Assembly: GCF_018224925.1 (NCBI RefSeq)
Contig: NZ_JAGTUF010000001.1
Location: 744,001 to 808,000 of the forward strand
DNA: 64,000 bases
Source of the DNA: Magnetospirillum sulfuroxidans
GTDB taxonomy: Bacteria > Pseudomonadota > Alphaproteobacteria > Rhodospirillales > Magnetospirillaceae
Reading direction: 5' to 3'
A program made the translations under genes and the position numbers. Below the pieces are notes generated by a model. It searched no databases. It was not told where the DNA came from and was given only the letters and a program-made list of their open reading frames with translations. The first letter of the stretch is position 1, and each line of letters starts with the position of its first letter. Below are positions 46,607-54,574 of the stretch, in pieces.

Positions 46607-46855
46607 TCAGGCCTCGCGAATGGTCAGGAAACGCAGGCGGGTGCCGGCTTGGCGTACCAGCTTGGGCGACCGCACCGGGTTCGGCACACTGGGCATGGGC
46701 ACACTGGGCGCAGACGTAGAATGCGCGGCGGTGAGCGCCTGCAAGCCGGGGGGGAAATACTTGTTGAGGCCGCGGCCCAAATCCGGCGCGGACGCCGCCG
46801 GAGGTTGAGCAGCGCCCCCGGCTTTCGCCGGGGGACGCTGGACACGCTTTACCAT
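46607..46855 (-). CDS. small proline-rich phage protein, 82 aa
   Basis: Pro/Ala/Ser-rich, basic, no domain recognised. Its start overlaps the stop of the capsid-associated gene (TGATG) and it ends three bases before the adaptor gene. This position supports real translation. It may be a minor virion or assembly protein. Confidence 0.5.
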   Translation of the reverse strand: MVKRVQRPPAKAGGAAQPPAASAPDLGRGLNKYFPPGLQALTAAHSTSAPSVPMPSVPNPVRSPKLVRQAGTRLRFLTIREA

Positions 46856-47121
46856 CAGTCGGTGTCGGTGGCGGTCATGGCCGTCATGTCGGCCACGTCC
46901 ACCACGCCCGCCGCATTGGACAGCACGACGAAGGTGCCGTAAGCCGGAGTGCCGCCGGTATCCACGTTGGCGTGAATGCGGTCACCGACCTTCAGGACAG
47001 AGGAGGCGCTGTTGAAATAGCCGGCCGTATCCACCGTGGCGGCGGTGTCGGTGGTGACATAGTTCCAGTGACTGATCAGGGCGCCGCCCACATATTCCAG
47101 GTTCTTCGCGATATAAGCCAT
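46855..47121 (-). CDS. capsid-associated structural protein, 88 aa
   Basis: A small beta-rich, Thr/Val/Gly-rich protein (TTDTAATVDTAGYF, LKVGDRIHANV, FVVLSNAAGVV). The pattern is common downstream of podovirus capsid genes and resembles a head decoration or stabilising protein. It starts 12 bases after the capsid stop. No named family claimed. Confidence 0.65.
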   Translation of the reverse strand: MAYIAKNLEYVGGALISHWNYVTTDTAATVDTAGYFNSASSVLKVGDRIHANVDTGGTPAYGTFVVLSNAAGVVDVADMTAMTATDTD

Positions 47122-47133
47122 TTGCGTTCTCCT

Positions 47134-47955
47134 TCAGCTTTCCAAGCAACGCATGGAGACGACGCCGGCGGCATCGATCAGGCAGGCACCTTGGCTCATC
47201 ATGGCGCGGACGCCCGTGGAGGCTTCGTCGAAGATTTCCTGCATGCTGGTCTGCACGTCGGCGCCGATGGCATGGCCGATGGCGGATTTGTGGTACCAAT
47301 AGCACCTGCGGATGTTGCTGGACTTGGACAGTCCGGAATGGGGCATCCACATGGTGCCCAACCAGCGCTTGGCCTGGATGCCTTTCCAGGGCAGATCGTC
47401 GGCGCCGACGTAATCGGCATCCGAGAATTCGTCGATCTGCAACAACTGGGACCATTGCCGATAACCGACCCAGGCATAGCGTTCGCCGTCGTCTGGAACA
47501 TCGGCGTTGCCCAGCATCTCGAAGGCCGTCAGAACCTTGTCCAAGGTCAGGCCGGTGGTGCCGTCCTGGGCGTAGTTGGCGGAACTGTCGAGAACGGAAA
47601 TCAGGATTTCATCGGTCTTGCGACCCAAGGCATTGACGGCGCTGGTCTGGGTTGCCGCCTTCTCGTCGATGTTGGTCTTGATCTCGTCCAGCTTGTCGAT
47701 GGTGTAAAGCGCGTAATGGTCTTCCAAGGTGCACTCGACATTGCTGTGGTCGAGGTTCAGGCGCGGAATTTTGCCGTTCCGCGCCTTGGTGGTGGCGGTG
47801 CCCTTGCTGATCTTCTGGAAGGTGGCGGTGGCGCCGATCACGCCGTTTTTGGTGCGCACGGTGTTGCGCAGTTTGGATCCGTCGCGCTGATAGGCGAGAT
47901 GGACTTCCTTTTCGTATTGCTTGATGAAAGCAACGTCGATGCTGTTGGTGCTCAT
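47134..47955 (-). CDS. major capsid protein
   Basis: A 273-residue protein just downstream of scaffold. It has the helix-strand pattern of a compact HK97-fold capsid (FIKQYEKEVHLAYQRDGSKLRNTV, VECTLEDHYALYTIDKLDE). A GERYAWVGYRQWSQLL block follows, and late residues YWYHKSAIGHAIG are typical of small podovirus capsids. No protease gene is nearby, which fits T7-like assembly. The 255-base leader upstream probably carries a strong expression signal. Confidence 0.85.
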   Translation of the reverse strand: MSTNSIDVAFIKQYEKEVHLAYQRDGSKLRNTVRTKNGVIGATATFQKISKGTATTKARNGKIPRLNLDHSNVECTLEDHYALYTIDKLDEIKTNIDEKAATQTSAVNALGRKTDEILISVLDSSANYAQDGTTGLTLDKVLTAFEMLGNADVPDDGERYAWVGYRQWSQLLQIDEFSDADYVGADDLPWKGIQAKRWLGTMWMPHSGLSKSSNIRRCYWYHKSAIGHAIGADVQTSMQEIFDEASTGVRAMMSQGACLIDAAGVVSMRCLES

Positions 47956-48210
47956 GGCATTGGCCCATTGGCTGTTTCAACCGAGGGACCGAAAAGCGAA
48001 AACCCGCAGACCGGCCCCATGCTTTGCCCCATTCCATTTCTGGTGACGGGGCTATACCCCCGTGACGCGGGGGCAAGCGGGCAGGTACTGCGGGTCAGCG
48101 CCATGATATGCCGCAGGGACATTTCCAAGCCTTGACGCGGGTCCGTGATCGGAGAGGCCGCTAACGTGTCAATGTCCAGAAATGCCCCTAGGGTGAAAAT
48201 AAGAAATTTG
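47956..48210 (-). promoter_or_regulatory. leader between scaffold and capsid genes, hairpin included
   Basis: These 255 bases contain no gene. TTGACA boxes are readable on the minus strand at 48209-48214 and 48167-48172, each without a clear -10. A CCCCC-N7-GGGGG hairpin lies at 48057-48073. The leader may raise capsid over scaffold expression through an extra promoter or an mRNA-processing hairpin. Confidence 0.4.
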
Positions 48211-49038
48211 TCAAGCCTGTTTTTGTCCGCCGTACAGTTTCTGGAAGCCTTCGGTCACCTGGGCGATAAACGCCGGGTCTTTCTGCTTCCAGTATTTCGG
48301 GTCTCTCATCATGGTCTCCAGATCGGCCTCGGTGACGGCAGCAGTGGCAGCGACGTCGCGGGTGGTCGTCACCGTGCCGGCACCAGCCTTTTCCAGCAGC
48401 TTTTCCAGCAGCGGCAGGGCTTGCGGCGGAAGGCCGATGGGCGGGTCCTTGTCGGTCAGGCCCAGGGCGGTGGCGAAGCGCCGTCCGATGCCTTCCGCCT
48501 TTTCCCGGCTGCCGACCAGCTGCACCGCCTCGGCCCAGGCCTGTTCCTGCGCCGTGCTGCTGTCGGCTTCGCCGGCCTGCCCCAACAGCCCGTCGCGTTC
48601 GGCCAGCAAGGACAAGGCTTCGCCCATGGCCTCGGGCGGCAGGTTCCATTTCTTGCCCCAGGCCTCGGCCTTGGGCAACAGCGGGGCGCCATCGACCAGG
48701 ACGTCGCCGAGCACGGATTTGGCTTCCTCGGGGATGATGGCGGCGAAATCGTATCTTTCCGGCGCGGTGGGGCGGGTGGAAAGCTGCTGGCGCAGATCGG
48801 CATGGGCCTTAAGCGCGGCGGCGATGTTGACGCTGCCATCGGAGTTACGGAACGGCTCTGGCACATCGACCTTGGTGACGGCGCCGTCGCGGCCCTTGTG
48901 TTCGATCTGCCAGGGATTGGCGCCGGCAGGCGCGGCGGCATCGGGTGGGGCGGTGCTGCTGGCGGCGGCGGCTTCCGGCGCGGCGGCGGGGGCAGCGGTT
49001 TCGGCGGCAGCGTCGCCGGTGAAGCTCAGTTCGGTCAT
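48211..49038 (-). CDS. capsid scaffolding protein
   Basis: A 275-residue acidic protein. It has an Ala/Pro-rich disordered N-terminus (10-50), a central region with VPEPFRNSDGSVN and RYDF, and a C-terminal helical domain rich in Glu/Lys (YWKQKDPAFIAQVTEGFQKLYGG). Position between portal and capsid and the disordered, charged make-up fit T7 gp9-like scaffolds. ATG at 49038 overlaps the preceding small gene (ATGA); the frame is open 17 codons further upstream. Confidence 0.8.
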   Translation of the reverse strand: MTELSFTGDAAAETAAPAAAPEAAAASSTAPPDAAAPAGANPWQIEHKGRDGAVTKVDVPEPFRNSDGSVNIAAALKAHADLRQQLSTRPTAPERYDFAAIIPEEAKSVLGDVLVDGAPLLPKAEAWGKKWNLPPEAMGEALSLLAERDGLLGQAGEADSSTAQEQAWAEAVQLVGSREKAEGIGRRFATALGLTDKDPPIGLPPQALPLLEKLLEKAGAGTVTTTRDVAATAAVTEADLETMMRDPKYWKQKDPAFIAQVTEGFQKLYGGQKQA

Positions 49039-49244
49039 TGTCCTTGTCCTCTCTTGATCATGCTCAGGATGTGTTGGTACAGAGCGCATTTGCCGGCATG
49101 GGCGCGCAGATCGGCGTCCGCGCCGGTGGCAAGGTTGCCGGTGTTGGCGATGGTCAGCCGCGCCAGTTCGGCCAGGAAGGTCTGTCCGTCATGAGTGTTG
49201 AACAGGCGGGCGGCGGATTTTTCCGCCTCGGTGGGTTCAGCCAT
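49035..49244 (-). CDS. small phage protein between portal and scaffold, 69 aa
   Basis: A helical, charged protein of 69 residues, overlapped at both ends by portal (eight bases) and scaffold genes. Tight coupling supports expression. No family recognised; similar small proteins commonly sit at this place in podoviruses. Confidence 0.6.
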   Translation of the reverse strand: MAEPTEAEKSAARLFNTHDGQTFLAELARLTIANTGNLATGADADLRAHAGKCALYQHILSMIKRGQGQ

Positions 49245-50919
49245 TCGCGCCCCCCATCATCTTGCCGACGTCGCGCAGAACCGCTGTTCCGGTGTCGGTG
49301 CCGGCCATGGCGGCTGCGCCTTGGACGCCGGTGGCCATGGCTGCCATTTGCGCCTGTTGCGCGGCCTGTTGTTGTTGGGCGGCGGCCTGCTTTTCCTGGG
49401 CGGTCAGCAGGTATTTGGGCGGGATGCCGCCCGCCTCGGTAAGAAAGTCGCGCATCATATTGGCGCCCTTGACCTCTGCCGCCACAGCTTCCGGCCCGAA
49501 CAGTTGAATGGCGGTAGTCAGCGCTTGTATCTGTTCCCGCCACTGCGCCTGTTTCTGGATGCGGGCCAGGGGGTTTTCCGCCCTGGGCTTCAGTTCCAGT
49601 TTGACGCCGTCCTTGGTGCTGCCGATGAAGACCGGCGGGATATGCCAGCGCGAGCCCTTGAACTGGTCGCTGGTCAGGATATCGACGACGCGGGTCCATA
49701 GCGGAATGTCCAGTTCATAGAACAAGCGGGTGTGTTTGGGCACCTCGACCTCGGCCCGTTCCCGCTCGGCGGTCAGGAAGGCCTGGGCGACTGGGCGATC
49801 CTGGTCATAGCCGGGCATGGGCGGACCTTCGATGGCTTCACGCACGGCGTTGTTCAGATCCGCCTGGATGATCTGCGAGACGTTGAAATCCGCCGCCGCT
49901 TGCAGGGGCTGCAAGCCCTTGGAACCGGGGGCCTTGGGGATGATGGCGCCGGGCACCAGCTCGATATTGGCCGGGTTCAGCACGCCGTCGTCGTCGGCCT
50001 GCCAGATGCCGGTGACGGCGATGCTGGCGTTTTTCAGCGTCAGTTCCTTGGTGACGTTGGCCGTCTTCAGATCGGCGCGGCAGGTGATGGCGGGGCCGCG
50101 CCCCATGACTTCACCCGTCGCCTTGGACATGCGAAAAACGATGATGGCCTTGGACGACAGCGACCGGTCGATCAGCTTGTGCTCGCCCTCGGCCAGATAG
50201 ACCACATAGCGGTAGGCGCGGCGGTGTGGCTCGAATAACTGCGCTTCAATCACATCCACCTTTCCATCGGGATCGTCGCGCAGCTTGCTGTCCCAACCAT
50301 CGACGGCCCACAGCGCCTTTTCCGCTTCCGGCCACCGTGCCGCCACTTCACGGCGGCACAGCGAGCGCGGCAGGAACACGGTTTCGATGGAGCCGAACGG
50401 CCCTTCCTCGGGCACCAGGCTGGAGATGGGGATGGCCTCGAACACCAAAGGCGGGCCAATGTCGGGATCGCCGGGATTGACCAGCAGGGCGCCGGTGGAC
50501 ACCAACACGTCGGCCAGGGCCTGGGGCATCTCGATGAAGAAATTGCTTTCCGTCACCGCGTCGTGGACCACCTCGGCGGCGGCGTCGAGATAGGACGCAG
50601 CCTGATCGCGCAGCTCGGGCGGGATGCTGTCGAGCGGCTGCGCCTGGAACTCGAACGATACCAGGCGGTCGGTGAAGGGCGGGTACAATTGCCCCATCAT
50701 GCGGTCGCGGCGCTTGTCCAGACTGCGGGCGCCCTGGCCTTCGAACAATTCCACGTCGTTCTTGGCACCCTCGGTCCGGTTGCCATCGACGTCGGCGTCG
50801 GGCAACACCAGGGCGTAGGTGTCGGACAGCAGGGCATTATAGCGATCGCGCCGGGATTTGGCGGCGGCGAAGCGGCGTAAGATGGGGTCTTTGTAGGCCC
50901 CTTTGGCGGTGGCTGTCAT
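49237..50919 (-). CDS. portal / head-to-tail connector protein
   Basis: A 560-residue portal of the T7 gp8 (head-tail connector) family. It contains RRDRYNALLSDTYALVLPD, KRRDRMMGQLYPP, RGPAITCRADLKTANVTKEL and PPMPGYDQDRPVAQAFLTAERERAEVEV-type blocks. A Gln/Ala-rich C-terminal coil includes QQQQAAQQAQ. It forms the dodecameric ring through which DNA enters and leaves. Length fits the family. Confidence 0.93.
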   Translation of the reverse strand: MTATAKGAYKDPILRRFAAAKSRRDRYNALLSDTYALVLPDADVDGNRTEGAKNDVELFEGQGARSLDKRRDRMMGQLYPPFTDRLVSFEFQAQPLDSIPPELRDQAASYLDAAAEVVHDAVTESNFFIEMPQALADVLVSTGALLVNPGDPDIGPPLVFEAIPISSLVPEEGPFGSIETVFLPRSLCRREVAARWPEAEKALWAVDGWDSKLRDDPDGKVDVIEAQLFEPHRRAYRYVVYLAEGEHKLIDRSLSSKAIIVFRMSKATGEVMGRGPAITCRADLKTANVTKELTLKNASIAVTGIWQADDDGVLNPANIELVPGAIIPKAPGSKGLQPLQAAADFNVSQIIQADLNNAVREAIEGPPMPGYDQDRPVAQAFLTAERERAEVEVPKHTRLFYELDIPLWTRVVDILTSDQFKGSRWHIPPVFIGSTKDGVKLELKPRAENPLARIQKQAQWREQIQALTTAIQLFGPEAVAAEVKGANMMRDFLTEAGGIPPKYLLTAQEKQAAAQQQQAAQQAQMAAMATGVQGAAAMAGTDTGTAVLRDVGKMMGGANG

Positions 50920-50922
50920 GGC

Positions 50923-51159
50923 TTAGCCCCCCAGCGTCTTGCCGGTGCCGGCGGTGGCATCGGTTGTCGCCGGGGCGGCACTGTCACCGGTGAAGCGCAG
51001 GGAGGAACCGCCAGAGCTGCGCGAGCGCAGGTTTCGCCGCCGCGCTTGGTTTTCGCGTTCCAACTGATCCTTTTGTTCTTTTTGCAATTCCAGTTGCTTG
51101 TCCATATACGAGTTGTCAGGTTCTGGCGCCTTGGCTCCACCGCCAAAAAATCCACCCAT
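50923..51159 (-). CDS. small phage protein with charged coiled coil, 78 aa
   Basis: A 78-residue protein starting MGGFFGGGAKAPEP. A Gln/Glu/Lys coil (MDKQLELQKEQKDQLEREN) and an Arg/Ser-rich tail follow. ATG at 51159 has AAGGGAG upstream; a TTG two codons earlier is less likely. The gene just upstream also starts MGGF, which may reflect an old local duplication of the 5' end. Unknown role next to the portal. Confidence 0.65.
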   Translation of the reverse strand: MGGFFGGGAKAPEPDNSYMDKQLELQKEQKDQLERENQARRRNLRSRSSGGSSLRFTGDSAAPATTDATAGTGKTLGG

Positions 51160-51161
51160 GA

Positions 51162-51338
51162 TCAATCTCCCTTCAACTTTGATTTAACCAAGCCGTCGTC
51201 GCCGTATCTGCTGGTGGCGGTAGCCTTTAGCTGCTTTGAACGCAGCATTATTCCGGGGTTTTTCAGGGCATCCTTGGGGATGTCCGGCATGGTGTCGGCC
51301 AGCGACGTCGGCATCAGTTGATTGGCAAATCCACCCAT
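51162..51338 (-). CDS. small phage protein, 58 aa
   Basis: A 58-residue protein starting MGGFANQL from ATG 51338 with AGAGAGGAAG ahead. Its first 25 bases overlap the end of the 151-residue gene in another frame. It is polar and has no recognised family. Tight packing and a good SD support it. Confidence 0.6.
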   Translation of the reverse strand: MGGFANQLMPTSLADTMPDIPKDALKNPGIMLRSKQLKATATSRYGDDGLVKSKLKGD

Positions 51339-51769
51339 TTTTCTTCCTCTCTCTTCAGGTGTCGATAAAGCTGATAGGGGGTCTGGGCATGACAGCGGAG
51401 GCCCAAGATCGCTTTTACGGCAGTGACACAGGTCAGCGGGGCAAGACCCGTGATCCGCGCTTCCCGCACCGGGTGCGCCCAAACGGCATGGGCGATGCCG
51501 GAATTGACTTGCTCGAACACCGCTTCCGCCGCTCGCGCCGGGCAAATGGAAAGGTCGATGCCGTTGGACAGCGGATTGACCAGCAGCCAGCCGCCGGCCT
51601 CGCCCAGGAAAAAAGGCTGCAACACCATGCAATGACGAAAGCCTGGGCGCAGAAATGCGTTGAACCCCCATGTCAACAGTCGCTCGCGCCAGCCCAGGCG
51701 GATGCCGGCAGGGATGTCGGCCATGTCCGAGAACACCACCAGATGGGGGAGTGGGATGGCGGCAGTCAT
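51314..51769 (-). CDS. hypothetical phage protein following terL, 151 aa
   Basis: A 151-residue soluble protein with hydrophobic strand segments (FRHCMVLQPFFLGEAGGWLLVNPLSNGID) and a C-terminal TPYQLYRHL region. Similar proteins of 130-150 residues after the large terminase are frequent in podovirus-like prophages. Function unknown. ATGA overlap with the terL stop shows translational coupling. Confidence 0.7.
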   Translation of the reverse strand: MTAAIPLPHLVVFSDMADIPAGIRLGWRERLLTWGFNAFLRPGFRHCMVLQPFFLGEAGGWLLVNPLSNGIDLSICPARAAEAVFEQVNSGIAHAVWAHPVREARITGLAPLTCVTAVKAILGLRCHAQTPYQLYRHLKREEEKWVDLPIN

Positions 51770-53307
51770 CGGCGCCCCCCGTGGATTTTGAAGCTGCTTT
51801 TGGCTTTGTAGATTTGCTGGTGCTGGGTCGGGCGGTTCTTGGCCTGCACGTCGTAATGCAGGCCGATGCCCATGCAGCCGTATTGCAACCCGTCATGGGC
51901 GTGCGAAAAGCGGTTCTTTTCCGGGGTTTCGCCGTATCCTTCGCTCCGCTTGGCGAATTTATATCCGCTGTTGAAACCCTCGCGCAGAACTTCGCAGGTG
52001 GCCGACAGCAGGAATCCTGGCTCGCCGGACAAATCGCGGGTTAGCGCATGCCGCACGGCGGACAGGCGCGTGGGGATGTCGTTGGTGCTGGCGGTTTTCC
52101 AGATAAAGTCGGTATTGGCTTCGACAATGGCCAGCCAGCTTTTCTTGTCCTTGGCGGCGGCGTTGGCGCTCCGCGATGCCGGGTCGGCATAGCCGATGAA
52201 CTTGAGATCGCGGTATTTCGGGCTCCGGCGCAGGCGCATCAGACGCTCGGCGTATTCCTCGGCGTCCCAGGTGTCGCCGTCTTCCGGCACCAGTTCATCC
52301 AGAACGATGATTTGGCCGGTCGGCGTTTCTTGCATCAGAATGGCCGAGGGGTTCAGTCCCGCGTCAGCGCCGACAACGACCTGAACATCTGCAAGCGGTT
52401 GCAGTTCACGGCCAGCAACGTGACGGCTGTCCTTCCACCGCTTGTAGACCGGCTTGCCGTCGCGGGTGGGGCCGAATTCGTTGTCGACTTTCGTGATGAC
52501 CAAATCTTCACGATCAGCCAGCAGAAACAGGCCGACTTGACGCGCATAGTAGTTTTTGGGGAGGTTCTCGACATTTTCCGCACCGGCGGCGCGTCCGCCC
52601 GGCTGGCGGTAGAACCCCGCCAGCTTGGAGTGCCAGTCGTTCAGCATGTCAGCAGGATCAAGCCCGAACTGGCGCAACAATTCCTCTAGCCGACCAGACT
52701 GGATACGGCTGATCAGCTTATAGGTCCAGTCCGTGACGGGGGGCGCGTTAAGATCGGCCAGGATGCATGGGCAAGTGGCTTGGCCATGCTCATCCCCAGG
52801 ATAGCGGCCCACGCGGGTGATACCCTGCAAGAACGCATCTTCGTCCATCAAGTTAAGCTCGTTGTAATAGATGCCCGTGCCTTCCCACGACGACATGGAG
52901 TTCTCGGCGGTTAGTTCGCCCAAGCCGACGAATTCCATGTCCAGCAGCACGGGACGGCCATCCAGCGGATGCGTCCACTGCACCTCATGCACCGCCGCGT
53001 CCGCCGGCCCGCCTTCGGCGTAGCGTTTGGTCGCAGGGCTGTCGTGAGGAACGATCTTCTTCCAGGTCTTGAACGATGTGCTTTTGACGTTCTTGTAGGT
53101 GTCGCGGACCACACGCCACTTGGATCGACGGATGGCATCCACTGGACTGGGGTCCTGATAGTTCGCCAGCATCATGATCTTCCGCAACACGGTGGTGGTT
53201 TTGGCGCTGCCCACCGGACCCATGATCACCGACAGGAAGTCACGCGCGGCATAGAAGCGGCTGGACACAGGTCCGGGCGGAAGCCATGGCTTGCGGGGCG
53301 CGGTCAT
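51766..53307 (-). CDS. terL: terminase large subunit
   Basis: A 513-residue packaging motor. The ATPase Walker A is GPVGSAKT at residues 30-37 and Walker B is in the region of GIYYNELNLMDED. The C-terminal nuclease half carries acidic residues including VVGADAGLNPSA and FIGYADPAS. It translocates and cuts concatemeric DNA. Its start overlaps the 110-residue gene and it lies second after terS. Confidence 0.93.
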   Translation of the reverse strand: MTAPRKPWLPPGPVSSRFYAARDFLSVIMGPVGSAKTTTVLRKIMMLANYQDPSPVDAIRRSKWRVVRDTYKNVKSTSFKTWKKIVPHDSPATKRYAEGGPADAAVHEVQWTHPLDGRPVLLDMEFVGLGELTAENSMSSWEGTGIYYNELNLMDEDAFLQGITRVGRYPGDEHGQATCPCILADLNAPPVTDWTYKLISRIQSGRLEELLRQFGLDPADMLNDWHSKLAGFYRQPGGRAAGAENVENLPKNYYARQVGLFLLADREDLVITKVDNEFGPTRDGKPVYKRWKDSRHVAGRELQPLADVQVVVGADAGLNPSAILMQETPTGQIIVLDELVPEDGDTWDAEEYAERLMRLRRSPKYRDLKFIGYADPASRSANAAAKDKKSWLAIVEANTDFIWKTASTNDIPTRLSAVRHALTRDLSGEPGFLLSATCEVLREGFNSGYKFAKRSEGYGETPEKNRFSHAHDGLQYGCMGIGLHYDVQAKNRPTQHQQIYKAKSSFKIHGGRR

Positions 53308-53636
53308 TGCAGTGTCCCCGAGTTGCCCAAACCCGCACCCAGACCCCAGCCCCAGCCCCTACCGGCTACCCTCGGGTTCGCGGCCCCTTCCGAAATCCAG
53401 CCCACACTTTTCATCCCTCCGGGCAGGAAATGAAGGCGCGGATTGGGGGGGGTATCGCCCTGGGCGGCGGCCTTGGCAGCGGCCTCTGATCGGGCGGCGG
53501 TGACGGCGGCGAGGCTGACACAAGGAGTGTGCATCCGCTGCAATGCGTTCTGTTTCAACGCACTATCATCCGCGTGCGCCATCCATGCGCCACAGTGTGC
53601 GCCTGTTCCCTTCGTGTTCCTGTCGTGTTCACGCAT
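53304..53636 (-). CDS. hypothetical protein between terS and terL, 110 aa
   Basis: ATG at 53636 has GGAGG six bases upstream. The frame overlaps the terS stop and ends as ATGA with the terL start, so it is translationally locked between them. The product is basic in the first half and Gly/Trp-rich near the end (GRGWGWGLGAGLG). No family recognised. The inverted 19-bp repeat lies inside it. Confidence 0.55.
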   Translation of the reverse strand: MREHDRNTKGTGAHCGAWMAHADDSALKQNALQRMHTPCVSLAAVTAARSEAAAKAAAQGDTPPNPRLHFLPGGMKSVGWISEGAANPRVAGRGWGWGLGAGLGNSGTLQ

Positions 53637-54189
53637 TGCCATCCTCCTGGCTCTCAACAACGCTGAAGTCTGGCGCGTCCAGCAGGATGCCGCCTGTATC
53701 CTCGCTGGCCTTGGCCGCCCACACCGCCAAAGCCGCCTCGGGCGAGACGAAGGTGAACGAGGCGGTCGGCCCATCGACGCGGACCTCAAGCGGCGCTTTG
53801 CCCTGCACGTAGGGCAGCGCCTCGCGTGCGGCCAGCAGTTGCAGCTTGTAGGCCTCTTCATTCTTGCAGCCGAGCTGAACCGCCAAGTCCTCTGTCGGAC
53901 GGCTGAAGGTCTGGAACAGCACTTCCAGCGGATGCACGCCATAGCGCTTCAGCAGCACCGCGCGCACCTTGGTGGTCAGCGTGTTCTGCGATCCGGTGGC
54001 GCGACCGCGCTTCGCCGACTGCACAGCTTGACGCCGTGCCGCCTGATCGGCCGGCATGTCGGCCAACTGGTCACCGCCCAGCAGCGGCAGCAGCCCGAGC
54101 TGCACCGGTTCGTCCACAATCAGCGGACCGGCCTCGCGCACCGCCTCGGCCACCGCCGTCTTCGCCCCTTTGCCTTCCAGCTCGCTCAT
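53629..54189 (-). CDS. terS: terminase small subunit (probable)
   Basis: A 186-residue soluble protein upstream of terL. It has a basic central part (RRQAVQSAKRGRATGSQNTL) and the helix-rich segment AVLLKRYGVHPLEVL, followed by ...EEAYKLQLLAAREALPYVQGKAP. That layout is seen in phage packaging recognition subunits. The gene begins right beside the twelve-copy repeat array. Assignment is by position and features, not by a strong motif. Confidence 0.75.
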   Translation of the reverse strand: MSELEGKGAKTAVAEAVREAGPLIVDEPVQLGLLPLLGGDQLADMPADQAARRQAVQSAKRGRATGSQNTLTTKVRAVLLKRYGVHPLEVLFQTFSRPTEDLAVQLGCKNEEAYKLQLLAAREALPYVQGKAPLEVRVDGPTASFTFVSPEAALAVWAAKASEDTGGILLDAPDFSVVESQEDGNA

Positions 54190-54574
54190 GGTCCAAATCC
54201 GATTTGTTTATTCGCCGTCGCAAACCAAACCGCCCAACCTTGCGGTTTGGTCGCGGTTTGGTTTGCGGTTTGGTGTCTAACTCTGTGAAACATAAGGATA
54301 AATTACCTATTCATGATCAAACCAAACCACCAAACCGCAAAATCAGAGCCCTATACGTGCGCGGACGCGCCCACCTGCGCATGTGCGCGCCTGCACACAC
54401 ATGTGTATGTAAATTCGCGGTTTGGTCGGTTTGGCGGTTTGGTTGTCGTTAGTATATTGAATATACTGCATATTTTCCAAACCCCTCCCCAAACCCGCAA
54501 GCCAAACCATCCCCGCGAACCGCCTCGCCCCGCGTTTATTTCTCGGTAAAACAGGGTCGGGGTCAGGGTCATGC
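54190..54574. other. non-coding region upstream of terS with alternating purine-pyrimidine tract
   Basis: This 385-base gap has no gene. Besides the repeat array it contains a long alternating purine-pyrimidine stretch at about 54354-54410. That stretch is rich in TGCGC, CACACA and TGTGTATG steps and is prone to Z-form DNA. An AT-rich segment with the palindrome AGTATATTGAATATACT lies at 54451-54467. The late promoter should also be here. Confidence 0.6.
54225..54508. repeat. twelve-copy GGTTTGG / CCAAACC repeat array
   Basis: Six GGTTTGG copies lie at 54244, 54255, 54267, 54419, 54428 and 54436. Six CCAAACC copies lie at 54225, 54322, 54330, 54477, 54489 and 54502. All fit within 284 bases, usually with a CG before the GGTTTGG. 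Orientation order is R-FFF-RR-FFF-RRR. The clusters are spaced 8-13 bases apart, near one helical turn. It lies between the replication genes and terS, so it could be a replication origin, packaging site or regulator array. Confidence 0.85.

Noticed and set aside
54225-54508. CRISPR array
   Set aside because: Repeat units are only seven bases, occur in both orientations and have no regular spacers; no cas gene is present.
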